From positions 62,001-126,000 of the forward strand of contig CAVVRY010000012.1 of the NCBI GenBank assembly GCA_963750735.1: DNA of 64,000 nt. The letters run 5' to 3'. The number at the start of each line of letters is the position of its first letter. The first letter of the stretch is position 1. Shown here in pieces: positions 38,956 through 47,975 of the stretch. Source of the DNA: JANTGF01 sp963750735 (lineage in GTDB: Bacteria > Bacteroidota > Bacteroidia > Bacteroidales > VadinHA17). The translations under genes and the position numbers were made by a program. The notes under the pieces are model-generated. The model was not told where the DNA came from and did no database searches. It saw only the letters and a program-made list of their open reading frames with translations.

Positions 38956-40185
38956 ATGAAAATTAAGCATTTTATTATTATTTGTCTGGGTTTTGTGTTT
39001 TCTGCTTCAGCCTGCAATCGGACTGAAATTTCAATGGAAGAAAAGGCAGCAAAAATACATGAAAAAGTTTTCACGGTTGATACACATTGTGATACTCCTA
39101 TGATGCTATTTCGACCTGGATTCGATATTGGCAAGAAAAATGACCCGGAAAAAGGTGGAGGTAAGGTAGATTTTGTTAGGATGAAAGAGGGAGGAATGGA
39201 TGCCATGTTTTTTGCTGTATTTCTTGGTCAGGGGCCTAGAACTCCAGAGCAAAATGAAAAAGCAAAGGATGAGGCTTTTGAAATTATTGATTCAATATAT
39301 TCAGTTGTTGATCGGTATTCAGACATAGCAACTTTAGCTTTTAATCCAAACAATGGCTATGATATTGAAAAAGAGGGTAAGAGGGCCATCTATATAGGGA
39401 TGGAGAATGGTTATCCGGTTGGGAAGGATCTCTCATTGGTGAATGCTTTTTATGATCGTGGAGTTAGATATATTACATTATGCCATACATCAAATAATGA
39501 TATTTGTGATTCATCGACGGATAGAAATGGTCCTGAATTTAATGGTTTAAGTACATTCGGAGAAGAAGTTGTTGTTGAAATGAATAAATTGGGAATGTTA
39601 ATTGATGTTTCTCATATTTCTGATAGCTCCTTTTACGATGTTATTCATGTTTCAAAATCACCGATTATTGCATCTCACTCTTGTGCTAGAGCATTATGTG
39701 ATAATCCCAGAAATTTAACAGATGATATGCTAAAGGAACTGGCCAAAAATGGCGGAGTTATTCAATTATGTATCCTTAGTGATTACATTAGAACTCCTGA
39801 TCCTTTTCCGGCAAGGGATTCGGCTTTTGCGGCATTAAGGCAAAAATTTAACAACTTTGATCAACTATCTGATAAAGAAAAGAATGAGGCCAGAAGTGAA
39901 TGGTATGCCTTAAACAAGAAATACCCCAGAGAGTTGGCTACAGTATCTGAAGCCGTGGATCATATTGATCATATTGTTAAAGTAGTTGGTGTAGATTTTG
40001 TTGGTATCGGAACCGACTTTGATGGTGGAGGAGGACTAAAGGATTGTTATGATGTGAGTCAAATAGGAAATATTACTCTGGAACTAGTGAAGCGGGGCTA
40101 CACGGAAAAAGAAATTGCCAAAATATGGGGTGGAAATGTGATGAGGGTTTTCAAAGAGGTGCAAAAAGTAGCAGAGAAGGTTTAG
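38956..40185 (+). CDS. Membrane dipeptidase (M19, renal dipeptidase type) lipoprotein
   Basis: 409 residues. Lipoprotein signal (CLGFVFSASACNRTE). Two-zinc site: TVDTHCDT (HxD), bridging Glu in GMENGYPV, DVSHISD and ASHSCARAL (His ligands), and GIGTDFDGGGG. It hydrolyses dipeptides, including some D-residue forms, on the periplasmic side. The gene is flanked by a terminator downstream and is not in an operon. Confidence 0.93.
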   Translation: MKIKHFIIICLGFVFSASACNRTEISMEEKAAKIHEKVFTVDTHCDTPMMLFRPGFDIGKKNDPEKGGGKVDFVRMKEGGMDAMFFAVFLGQGPRTPEQNEKAKDEAFEIIDSIYSVVDRYSDIATLAFNPNNGYDIEKEGKRAIYIGMENGYPVGKDLSLVNAFYDRGVRYITLCHTSNNDICDSSTDRNGPEFNGLSTFGEEVVVEMNKLGMLIDVSHISDSSFYDVIHVSKSPIIASHSCARALCDNPRNLTDDMLKELAKNGGVIQLCILSDYIRTPDPFPARDSAFAALRQKFNNFDQLSDKEKNEARSEWYALNKKYPRELATVSEAVDHIDHIVKVVGVDFVGIGTDFDGGGGLKDCYDVSQIGNITLELVKRGYTEKEIAKIWGGNVMRVFKEVQKVAEKV

Positions 40186-40200
40186 TAATGGTATATTCTA

Positions 40201-40234
40201 AATAAATAAGGCTAATTAATCAGCCTTATTTATT
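40201..40234. terminator. Bidirectional terminator between dipeptidase and pfkA
   Basis: AATAAATAAGGCT (40201-40213) pairs perfectly over 13 bp with AGCCTTATTTATT (40222-40234) around an 8-base loop, with a T-run at 40238-40244. Confidence 0.85.
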
Positions 40235-40289
40235 ATATTTTTTTGGTCAGGAAATAAATTCAACCTTAACCTCTTCGACTATTAGTTAA

Positions 40290-41384
40290 TTAATCACCCA
40301 CGGAAATTCCAATACCTCTGGCAGTATGAAGAAGAGCAGAATTTGGTTCAATTAACTTTTCTTTTTGAATGGCTTCCTTAAAGGGTACTGAGCAAATATC
40401 TGGATGGTTATAGACCACCATTTCACCATACTTCTCTTCAAGAACCATTTCAAATGCTTTTACTCCGAATTGATTGGCAAGAATTCTATCGTAAGCATTT
40501 GGAATTCCACCTCTCTGAAGGTGACCAAGAACGGTTTCACGCATATCCGTCTCAAATCCTGCATCCTTTATTTCCCTAAGCAAACGAGAGGCAGCTCCCA
40601 TAAGCCTGAAGTTTTCATATCCTATTTCATTGCTTTTTTCACCAGCTGCATCTCCTCCAATTGGTTTGGCGCCTTCTGCAATTACAATATTTGCAAACCC
40701 CTTTCCACGTAGAAATCTTGATTCCAATTTTTTAACTACTTTATTTATATCATAGGGAATTTCAGGGATCAAACAAACTTCTGCTCCACCCGCAATGGCT
40801 GCACTTAGTGCTATCCATCCAGCATTTCTACCCATTACTTCAAGAACCAGGACCCGATTGTGACTATGAGCAGTAGTGACTAACTTATCTACTGCTTCAG
40901 TAGCAATTTGAACAGCTGTTTGGTAACCGAAAGTAAAATCTGTCATGGATAAATCATTATCGATGGTCTTTGGAACACCAATAATATTTAAACCTTTTTC
41001 ATAAAGTAATTCCGAGATTCTCTGTGATCCTTCACCACCGATGCTAATTACAGCATCTACTCCCATATATTGGAGTTTTCTTATCATTTCATCTGATCGG
41101 TCAACATATTGCCAGCTGCCATCTCTATTTTTAATGGGCCATGCAAAAGGGCCACCCTTATTTGTGGTACCTATTATTGTACCACCCTGTACATGAATTC
41201 CTGAAACTGCTTTTTCATCCAAAATTACTACTTCAGTCGGTTCACGCAATAATCCATCGTAGGCTTGAATACTACCAATTATTTCCCAATCTCTTTCTTG
41301 TGAGGATCTCTTAACAATTGCCCGAATTACTGCATTTAATCCAGGACAGTCCCCTCCACTTGTTGCAACTAAAACTCTTTTCAT
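40290..41384 (-). CDS. pfkA: 6-phosphofructokinase
   Basis: 364 residues. It phosphorylates fructose 6-phosphate. P-loop-like GGDCPGLNA, PKTIDND (catalytic Asp142) and EVMGRNAGW are present. Donor-site residues are mixed: GGEGS has Gly119, as in ATP enzymes, while the next motif has Lys139 (GVPKTIDND), as in pyrophosphate enzymes. This is the arrangement of group III ATP-PFKs. Asp is Glu118 in GGEGS, which is unusual. The donor is probably ATP. It is a single gene transcribed leftward from a TAACTTTG -7 element. Confidence 0.93.
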   Translation of the reverse strand: MKRVLVATSGGDCPGLNAVIRAIVKRSSQERDWEIIGSIQAYDGLLREPTEVVILDEKAVSGIHVQGGTIIGTTNKGGPFAWPIKNRDGSWQYVDRSDEMIRKLQYMGVDAVISIGGEGSQRISELLYEKGLNIIGVPKTIDNDLSMTDFTFGYQTAVQIATEAVDKLVTTAHSHNRVLVLEVMGRNAGWIALSAAIAGGAEVCLIPEIPYDINKVVKKLESRFLRGKGFANIVIAEGAKPIGGDAAGEKSNEIGYENFRLMGAASRLLREIKDAGFETDMRETVLGHLQRGGIPNAYDRILANQFGVKAFEMVLEEKYGEMVVYNHPDICSVPFKEAIQKEKLIEPNSALLHTARGIGISVGD

Positions 41385-41410
41385 AAAAAAACTATTAAAA
41401 AATAAGCTGT

Positions 41411-41418
41411 CAAAGTTA
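41411..41418 (-). promoter_or_regulatory. -7 element of pfkA
   Basis: Read on the minus strand as TAACTTTG, 26 bp before the start codon. Confidence 0.5.
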
Positions 41419-41458
41419 GAAAGAAATACGGCAGGATTGAATTAAATTGATGTAATTT

Positions 41459-42820
41459 TTAGGCAAACTTTATGAAAATTTCGTCAATTCTTGAGATAAT
41501 ATCTGCTTGATCCTTAATAAGGTTCATTATTTTTTTATTCTTACTTCGCTTTTTAAAGAAAAATCGCCATTTCATAACCAATTTTTTATATTTAAAACTA
41601 TACCACCAGGCAAATGTGCCGAGAATTGGGAGAGAAACTAAATAAATTATCGCTATTTGCCAAGAGGAAAAAATAAGAACAATCAGTGTCTGAATTAAAT
41701 AAAATACGGGGAACATCACCATAAACAAGACATACATAAATGAGCTTATAAATTGCGTATCCTTTACTTTCTTTTTAGTAATTTTAATTGGTAGCTGGAA
41801 AGGAAGAATATTATTTATAAATCCATAAAGAAATAAAGGGATGGTTAAAATCAGAAATACCGATAACATTAGCATACCTGCCAGGTTACCATATCCACTA
41901 TTGATAAGTCCATTTGAAAAACCAGATTTTCTTAACTTTTTGTTATAGGAAACTACAAGCTTTTGTAACTCGCTCATTTCTTCGTGATGTCCTTCTTCAA
42001 ATTTATTTAGTACCCTGATTAATTCCTGGTCGGCTTTTAATTTATTAGGATGTTTACAGTTCTGAAGGGATAGTTTATCACACATCCGGTATTTATATAT
42101 TTCTCTTAATTCATTGTATAAATCATAAAACTCTTCACTCTCAATGTTTACAATTAAAGGTTTAATGTGCTCACTTAAATCAGATGTTAACTGGTTAATA
42201 GCCTTAACAGGTGTTTCTTTATAGAGTTCATAATAATCCGAAACAGGTAATGGTTTTCCAAACACTATAAGCAAGGTTGATCTAAGGTCCTCAAAGTTGC
42301 TGTAATCAATTCCAATGGGAATTATTTTAGTATCTAAAGTAAAATTATTTGCTTCCTCTGTTTGAAATGCAATTCTGGCAAATCCCTTCTTTAATGGTCT
42401 CAATCTTCTATGAATATCATGACTTCCTTCAGGCAAGATAACAAGGCCATTTTTATTTTTGATAACATCAATGGTTTTCTGAAAAACGTCCGTATTCTTT
42501 TTCAATGATTCAAAGCCATCACGAATTCTATAAATGGGAAGAATCTTCAGAAAGATTAAAAACTTGGCTATTATGGGGTTCTTAAAAATATCTGATCTAC
42601 CCATAAAAACCAGTTGGGTATCAATAGCTGAAAACATAGCTGCTGCATCCATTAATGCATTCTGGTGATTGGGTGTGAAAATGAGGTGCTCGTCCTTAGG
42701 TAAATTTTCTTTTCCAATGATAACCACTTCTTTATAAAAAAACTGGTTATGCCAAAACATGGAATATGCTTTTAACATGGCATAGTTAAAGGACCATTTT
42801 TCAATGTTCTCGATCTTCAT
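41459..42820 (-). CDS. PlsC-family glycerolipid acyltransferase with C-terminal membrane domain
   Basis: 453 residues. The N-terminal acyltransferase domain has FTPNHQNALMDA (HX4D-like motif, as NHQNxxxD) and LPEGSHDIHRRLRPLKKGFARIA. The second half carries four membrane segments (about 315-410) and a basic tail. It is likely to make phosphatidic acid or a related lipid at the inner membrane. Both acyl acceptor and donor are unconfirmed. It lies 19 bp after the BASS transporter gene and is probably co-transcribed with it. Confidence 0.87.
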   Translation of the reverse strand: MKIENIEKWSFNYAMLKAYSMFWHNQFFYKEVVIIGKENLPKDEHLIFTPNHQNALMDAAAMFSAIDTQLVFMGRSDIFKNPIIAKFLIFLKILPIYRIRDGFESLKKNTDVFQKTIDVIKNKNGLVILPEGSHDIHRRLRPLKKGFARIAFQTEEANNFTLDTKIIPIGIDYSNFEDLRSTLLIVFGKPLPVSDYYELYKETPVKAINQLTSDLSEHIKPLIVNIESEEFYDLYNELREIYKYRMCDKLSLQNCKHPNKLKADQELIRVLNKFEEGHHEEMSELQKLVVSYNKKLRKSGFSNGLINSGYGNLAGMLMLSVFLILTIPLFLYGFINNILPFQLPIKITKKKVKDTQFISSFMYVLFMVMFPVFYLIQTLIVLIFSSWQIAIIYLVSLPILGTFAWWYSFKYKKLVMKWRFFFKKRSKNKKIMNLIKDQADIISRIDEIFIKFA

Positions 42821-42839
42821 GTTTTAAGAACTAAAAGTT

Positions 42840-43823
42840 TTAGGGAATAATTATTTTTGAAGTCTCTTTTTTCGATTTTAAAGAGAAACCTGACCAGTAT
42901 CCTGCAATAGAAAAACCTGCTAATAAGTGCCATATACCCCACCAGGCGGCAATAAATAGCATTCCACCTATAGCAAGATCAGGTGGGAATATTTTTGGAT
43001 TAAACATTAGAACTAGAGCAAGACCTGAATTTTGAATTCCTGTTTCAATCGATATAGTTTTCCTGTCTTGAAACGGCAAGTTAAAGAGTGATGCAAAAGA
43101 ATAACCCATGCTGAGAGCTATGCCATTGTGAACTAGCACTATAAGGAAGATATATTTGATGTATTTAATGAAATAGTCGAAATTATTTGCAAATAAAATA
43201 ATTACAATGGCTGCAAAAGTAAACAGGGAAAGTCTTTTTATCGGAACAATAATTTTTGAAGTTAGCTTTGGGAATTTCATGTTAAACAAAATCCCGAGAG
43301 TTAAAGGTACACCCAATAATATAAAAACTGTTTGAAACATATCAATAGGATCAATAACCAATGGTTTTACCAGTTCTGAAGCATTGGTAAGTGAATAGAC
43401 CTTGGTAAACAAGTTGCCCCAAAATGCAAAGTTAAATGGAGTAATAAGGATAGCTCCGAGATCAGAGATTGCTGTTAAACTTACAGATAAGGCCACATTT
43501 CCTTTAGCAAGTGAGCTAAAAAAATTAGATACATTACCACCCGGGCAGGAAGCAACAAGTATCATTCCCAGGCCTATGGTGGGTGTGATGTAATTCCGAA
43601 GGGCAATGGCCAGAATGAAGGTCATTAGCGGCATTAGTATGAATTGTGAGATTCCGCCTATCAATGCAGGCTTAGGATGCTGGATCAGCCTTTTGAAATT
43701 TTCAGGTTTCAACTCAAGAGCTACACCAAACATGATAAATGAAATAGTTAAATTTAGGATAAAGAGCCCGGTAGGACTGAAGTTGAGCCTAATTTCGTCA
43801 ATTGCTTGTAATCCTTCTAACAT
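42840..43823 (-). CDS. Bile acid:sodium symporter (BASS/SBF) family transporter
   Basis: 327 residues, about ten membrane helices. SBF signature segments: ASCPGGNVSNFFSSLAKGNVA (near 92-112), GIQNSGLALVL and the glycine-rich helices around them. It is probably a sodium-coupled importer of an organic anion. The substrate is unknown. The acyltransferase gene follows immediately. Confidence 0.9.
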   Translation of the reverse strand: MLEGLQAIDEIRLNFSPTGLFILNLTISFIMFGVALELKPENFKRLIQHPKPALIGGISQFILMPLMTFILAIALRNYITPTIGLGMILVASCPGGNVSNFFSSLAKGNVALSVSLTAISDLGAILITPFNFAFWGNLFTKVYSLTNASELVKPLVIDPIDMFQTVFILLGVPLTLGILFNMKFPKLTSKIIVPIKRLSLFTFAAIVIILFANNFDYFIKYIKYIFLIVLVHNGIALSMGYSFASLFNLPFQDRKTISIETGIQNSGLALVLMFNPKIFPPDLAIGGMLFIAAWWGIWHLLAGFSIAGYWSGFSLKSKKETSKIIIP

Positions 43824-43963
43824 AATATTTAAAATTGGTTAGAATATTGGTTTTTGAAAAGATATAGATAATTAAAATTATTTAAACAGCCTAATTTAAT
43901 TTCGGAAATATTTTGTAATAACATGACATAGAGAGTATTGTGAGTAGCTCATGTTTAGATTTA

Positions 43964-44506
43964 CTAAACTTCTTCTTTTCCTTGTTCAATTTTTTTATGC
44001 TTGTCAGCCAGGTAAGCAAGCATGTTGCTCAAATTTTTTATTGCTTGAGAGGTTTGCTCAGTAACCGTTTGCCCACTAATTTTAAGCATTAAATATCCGT
44101 ATAGCCCATTGAAGCATATTTCCAGCTCATTCATTTGATTTCCACCGGATTTTGTTTTAAGCTCTGAAATTACAGGTAAAGCGTTACCAAAGAGACTTTG
44201 ATAATGATTATCTGGCTTTTGGTGAAGCAATTTATTATGTAGATCATATAATTCACCAACGATATTCTCCAAATATATTAGATGCCCAGTTTCTTGTTTT
44301 CCCTCATTCACCATCATCTCAATATGGTTTTTATACCAATCCAATATATCCTTTTTTGTAGATTCAGGTTGTTTATACTTCTCAATTATATGTTCATTAA
44401 TTACTTTCAAATTGAATTTACTGGCACGAATGATATCTTCAACCTGCCACATATATAATATATACTCGACTACATTTTGTTCTTTTTTCTCCTGGGCAAT
44501 AATCAT
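43964..44506 (-). CDS. DUF4924-family cytoplasmic protein
   Basis: 180 residues from the ATG at 44506 (MIIAQEKKEQNVVEYILYMW); the longer frame to 44602 would overlap the S4 gene and carries no family sequence. All-helical, with WQVEDIIRA and GLYGYLMLKISGQ. The function is unknown. It lies 19 bp downstream of the S4 protein gene and belongs to the translation-related leftward run. Confidence 0.8.
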   Translation of the reverse strand: MIIAQEKKEQNVVEYILYMWQVEDIIRASKFNLKVINEHIIEKYKQPESTKKDILDWYKNHIEMMVNEGKQETGHLIYLENIVGELYDLHNKLLHQKPDNHYQSLFGNALPVISELKTKSGGNQMNELEICFNGLYGYLMLKISGQTVTEQTSQAIKNLSNMLAYLADKHKKIEQGKEEV

Positions 44507-44525
44507 GTGATTGGATATTGTTTTA

Positions 44526-44903
44526 TTAATTATTTTGAAGCCGATCAATAGTCCTTCTTTCTTTTTTTGTGGGCCTACCTGAACCTCTCTCTCTCTTTCC
44601 AAAATCTGGAAATTTAGCAGGTATTAGCTTATTAAGCTCTTCCTGAGATGTAAGGTTAATAAGATAATCTGGAACAAGTTTGGCAGAAATTCGTTTATTA
44701 GTCAGGTCCTTTACCTTAAATGTATAGGTAACTTGCTTTTTTGAAACCTGAACAGTGTCGTTTTTCTTTATTAATTTACTTGGTTTGGCAATTTCATCAT
44801 TTATTGATACCTTATTTTTCTTGCAAGCATCAGATGCCAGGCTCCGGGTTTTATAAATCCGAACAGCCCATAACCACTTATCTATTCGAAGTTGTTCTTC
44901 CAT
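44526..44903 (-). CDS. S4-domain RNA-binding protein (Hsp15-like)
   Basis: 125 residues. S4 domain at the N-terminus (RIDKWLWAVRIYKTRSLASDAC, KVSINDEIAKPSKLIKKNDTV) and a basic C-terminus (RGSGRPTKKERRTIDRL). The Hsp15 family binds 50S subunits with stuck peptidyl-tRNA. Its place next to pth, which frees peptidyl-tRNA, agrees with that role. Confidence 0.9.
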   Translation of the reverse strand: MEEQLRIDKWLWAVRIYKTRSLASDACKKNKVSINDEIAKPSKLIKKNDTVQVSKKQVTYTFKVKDLTNKRISAKLVPDYLINLTSQEELNKLIPAKFPDFGKRERGSGRPTKKERRTIDRLQNN

Positions 44904-44955
44904 ATTAAAGCAATGCCTTTCAAATAGGAAATTCAGATTACAATCAAGAAAAATG

Positions 44956-45519
44956 TCACTTATTGTTAAACATGTTCATAGCTTGATCTATTCCATGAAA
45001 ACCAAAGTATTTTACCATTTCTCCAGCAGTTTTTATTCGTTCAGGAAGTTGCTCTGATTCTTCTTTAGACCATTCGCTTAACACATAATGAACCTGAGCC
45101 CCGCTAGGGAATTCATTACCTATTCCAAATCGAAGACGAGCATAATTTTGTGATCCCAATACCTGATTAATATTCATCAATCCATTGTGTCCACCATCAC
45201 CACCTTTTTTCCGCAATCGTAATATTCCAAAAGGTATTGAAAGATCATCAACTACAATTAATAGTTTTTCTAGAGGGATTTTTTCTTTCTGCATCCAGTA
45301 TTGAACTGCCCTGCCACTTAAATTTACATAGGTGGAAGGTTTTAGCAGGATATACTTCCTGCCTCTATAAGGGAGCTCAGCTTTGAAACCATAACGCTTG
45401 TCATCAAAATGAATATTGGACGCTTCAGCCAAAGCGTCCAATACCTTAAATCCTATATTATGGCGAGTATTTTTATACTGATCGCCTATATTCCCAAGTC
45501 CAACAATCAGATATTTCAA
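44956..45519 (-). CDS. pth: Peptidyl-tRNA hydrolase
   Basis: 187 residues, complete. Catalytic and substrate residues in GLGNIGDQYKNTRHNIGF (Asn, His), VVDDLSIPFG (Asp) and GGDGGHNGL. It recycles peptidyl-tRNA in the cytoplasm. It lies 12 bp after the L25 gene, and L25-pth is a widely conserved pair. Confidence 0.96.
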   Translation of the reverse strand: MKYLIVGLGNIGDQYKNTRHNIGFKVLDALAEASNIHFDDKRYGFKAELPYRGRKYILLKPSTYVNLSGRAVQYWMQKEKIPLEKLLIVVDDLSIPFGILRLRKKGGDGGHNGLMNINQVLGSQNYARLRFGIGNEFPSGAQVHYVLSEWSKEESEQLPERIKTAGEMVKYFGFHGIDQAMNMFNNK

Positions 45520-45531
45520 ATTATTGAAGAT

Positions 45532-46191
45532 TTATTCTTCTGTTTTTTCCTCTTCAGTAGCTGAAGATTCTTCAACATCACTTTCAACAGCTTCGCCCTC
45601 TTCAGTAACCTCTTCTTCTTCCTCAACCATTTCTTCCATTCCTTTAGCTATTCTAGAAGAAGCTACAGCAACTATCATAGAACGATGTGGATCAAGCAAT
45701 TCAAGATTATCAATTACTACTTCACCAATTTTGATGGATTCACCAATATCTATATTGGTAATATCTATTTCAATAAAGTCTGGAAGATTTCCAGGTAAGG
45801 CTCTCACCTTCAGTTTTCTACGCTTTAATCTTAGTTTTCCACCTTGTTTGATCCCAACTGATTCTCCAACCAATTTAATTGGCAGATAGGTTGCAACTTC
45901 TTTGTCAAAAGAAATTTGTTTGAAATCAACATGAATTATATGGTCTGATACAGGGTGGAACTGAATATCCTGAAGCAATGTTTCAAAAGTTCTTCCATCA
46001 ATATCCAGTTTGATTAGGTATACATTTGGAGTGTAAACCACATCTTTAAAACTCAATTCAGGAACAGAGAAATGAACTAATTCTTCACCACCATACATAA
46101 CGCAAGGTACATTTCCATCATTTCTAATTTTCCTGGAAGATTTTTTACCGACATCTTTTCTAAGACGGCCTTTAATTTCAAAAGTTTTCAT
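45532..46191 (-). CDS. rplY: Large-subunit ribosomal protein bL25 (CTC type)
   Basis: 219 residues. N-terminal L25 domain (GRLRKDVGKKSSRKIR, NVPCVMYGG, LIKLDIDGRTFETLLQDIQFHPV) that binds 5S rRNA, a TL5/CTC C-terminal domain, and a glutamate-rich tail (about 180-219) common in Bacteroidota. It is followed closely by pth. The leader upstream can fold into alternative hairpins (see separate entry). Confidence 0.95.
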   Translation of the reverse strand: MKTFEIKGRLRKDVGKKSSRKIRNDGNVPCVMYGGEELVHFSVPELSFKDVVYTPNVYLIKLDIDGRTFETLLQDIQFHPVSDHIIHVDFKQISFDKEVATYLPIKLVGESVGIKQGGKLRLKRRKLKVRALPGNLPDFIEIDITNIDIGESIKIGEVVIDNLELLDPHRSMIVAVASSRIAKGMEEMVEEEEEVTEEGEAVESDVEESSATEEEKTEE

Positions 46192-46211
46192 TTTACAAGT
46201 TTTTTTGTGTT

Positions 46212-46252
46212 ACTGAATTCTGTTTTAGCTCTGATATACATCAGAATACAGT
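46212..46252 (-). promoter_or_regulatory. Candidate regulatory leader of the L25 gene
   Basis: In the message, ACTGTATTCTG (from 46252 down to 46242) can pair with CAGAATTCAGT (46222 to 46212) at 10 of 11 positions. A smaller perfect hairpin TCTGAT-GTAT-ATCAGA (46245-46230) uses part of the first arm, so the two folds exclude each other. Autoregulation by L25 is possible. Confidence 0.35.
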
Positions 46253-46291
46253 CTCCCATCGCACGTATAATGATTAAAAAAATTAAGGGTG

Positions 46292-46299
46292 CAAAGATA
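46292..46299 (-). promoter_or_regulatory. -7 element of the L25 gene
   Basis: Read on the minus strand as TATCTTTG in the gap after prs. It predicts a leader of about 90 nt. Confidence 0.5.
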
Positions 46300-46304
46300 A
46301 TAAC

Positions 46305-47243
46305 TTATTGGATAAAACTGTTACTTATAGACTGATAATTATATACTTTTTTAATTACATCAGCCATAAGCTCAGCTATTGATAAAACTTTGATCTTCTT
46401 GCTTTCTTTTTTTAGTGGAATAGAGTCAGATACAACTAATTCGGCAAGTGAAGAATTTTCAATTCGATCATAAGCAGGACCTGATAAAACTGGATGAGTA
46501 GAACAAGCTCTAACACTTTTTGCACCCTGCTCAGTCATCATGTCCGCAGCAAGTGTTAAAGTACCTGCTGTATCTATCATATCATCAATGATAATTACAT
46601 TTTTTCCCTCAACATCACCAATCACAGCCATATCTTCTACGTGGTTCGCTTTTTTCCTTTGTTTATAACAAATTACCATATCGGTTTTTAAGAACCTGGA
46701 ATAGGCGTTTGCTCTTTTTGTTCCACCCATGTCTGGAGCAGCAATTACTAAATCATCTAACTGCAGGTTTTTTATATAGGGAACAAATAATGATGATGCA
46801 AAAATGTGATCTACAGGAAGATCAAAGAACCCTTGAATTTGATCTGCATGTAAATCCATAGTCATAATCCTGTCCACTCCAGCAGCTGTTAATAAGTCAG
46901 CAACTAATTTTGCTCCAATCGAAACCCTTGGTTTATCCTTTCGGTCTTGCCTTGCAAATCCGAAATAAGGAATTACGGCTATAACTTTGTATGCAGATGC
47001 TCTTTTAGCGGCATCAATCATTAGTAAAAGTTCAAAAAGGTTTTCTGTAGGGGGGAAAGTGGATTGAATAATAAAAACACTACAGCCTCTAACAGACTCT
47101 TCAAATGAAGGTTGGAATTCTCCATCGCTGAAATTTAATACCGAACTTTTTCCAAGAGTCGCACCAAAATTTGAGACTATTTCTTTTGCCAGGTATTGTG
47201 AGGCTCTTCCAGAAAAAAATTTTAATGGCGGTTGTGCAGGCAT
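46305..47243 (-). CDS. prs: Ribose-phosphate pyrophosphokinase
   Basis: 312 residues. It makes PRPP from ribose 5-phosphate and ATP. FSDGEFQPSFEESVRG, MDLHADQIQGFFDLPVDH and the PRPP loop VIIDDMIDTAGTL are all present. A -7 element lies upstream and the L25 gene downstream, with its own promoter between. Confidence 0.96.
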   Translation of the reverse strand: MPAQPPLKFFSGRASQYLAKEIVSNFGATLGKSSVLNFSDGEFQPSFEESVRGCSVFIIQSTFPPTENLFELLLMIDAAKRASAYKVIAVIPYFGFARQDRKDKPRVSIGAKLVADLLTAAGVDRIMTMDLHADQIQGFFDLPVDHIFASSLFVPYIKNLQLDDLVIAAPDMGGTKRANAYSRFLKTDMVICYKQRKKANHVEDMAVIGDVEGKNVIIIDDMIDTAGTLTLAADMMTEQGAKSVRACSTHPVLSGPAYDRIENSSLAELVVSDSIPLKKESKKIKVLSIAELMADVIKKVYNYQSISNSFIQ

Positions 47244-47280
47244 GTTTTAATTAAAGTTTCTTAGGTTAAATAACAAGTTG

Positions 47281-47288
47281 CAAAGTTA
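47281..47288 (-). promoter_or_regulatory. -7 element of prs
   Basis: TAACTTTG on the minus strand, 37 bp before the prs start. Confidence 0.5.
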
Positions 47289-47319
47289 ATACCTTATTAA
47301 GAATTATATTATAGTCAAA

Positions 47320-47922
47320 TCACTTTTTCCAAAGATTGTTTGTTTCTCCTATAAAATTAAGGATTTCATCCCTTCCATTCTTGTTTATTGTTGAGCTTAT
47401 AATAAACTCAGGCACTGTCTCCCAGGTCTTTTTTAGTTCTTCTTTGTAAGTGTTAAGATTGAGTTCTATTTGTTTTGGTTTAATCTTATCTGTTTTGGTA
47501 AATAATATTATAAATGGAATGGAACTTGATCCCAAAAACTCGATAAAAGAGAGATCGTTTTTTTGGGGAGGTAGCCGTGAATCAATTAATAAAAACAGAC
47601 ACATCAGGTTTTCGCGGTTAAGGATATAATCATTTATAAGTTTTTTCCACTCCTGTCGTTTTGTTTTTGCAATTTTAGCATATCCATATCCTGGTAAATC
47701 TACAAGATACCAGCTTTCATTAATAATAAAATGATTTATTAGTTGAGTTTTACCTGGTGTTGAAGATATTTTTGCCAGTTTTTTCTTACCCACAATCATG
47801 TTGATGAGGGAGGATTTTCCAACATTGGATCTACCGATAAATGCATATTCTGGTTTATCCGGAGCTGGACATTTCTTAAAATTCGGACTACTTATTAAAA
47901 ACCTATTTTCTTTGATCTGCAT
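47320..47922 (-). CDS. engB: Ribosome biogenesis GTPase EngB (YihA/YsxC)
   Basis: 200 residues. G1 GRSNVGKSSLIN, G3 DLPGYGYAK, G4 FTKTDK and the ending FIGETNNLW. Single-domain GTPase needed for 50S assembly. It follows the thioesterase gene by 53 bp on the same strand. Confidence 0.95.
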   Translation of the reverse strand: MQIKENRFLISSPNFKKCPAPDKPEYAFIGRSNVGKSSLINMIVGKKKLAKISSTPGKTQLINHFIINESWYLVDLPGYGYAKIAKTKRQEWKKLINDYILNRENLMCLFLLIDSRLPPQKNDLSFIEFLGSSSIPFIILFTKTDKIKPKQIELNLNTYKEELKKTWETVPEFIISSTINKNGRDEILNFIGETNNLWKK

Positions 47923-47975
47923 GAAATTTACTCCTTCAGTTATGACTTTGTTAATTTTTGCTTTTATTGGACAAA

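Noticed and set aside
44507..44602. Longer start for the DUF4924 gene
   Set aside because: It would overlap the S4 gene and adds sequence unlike the family.
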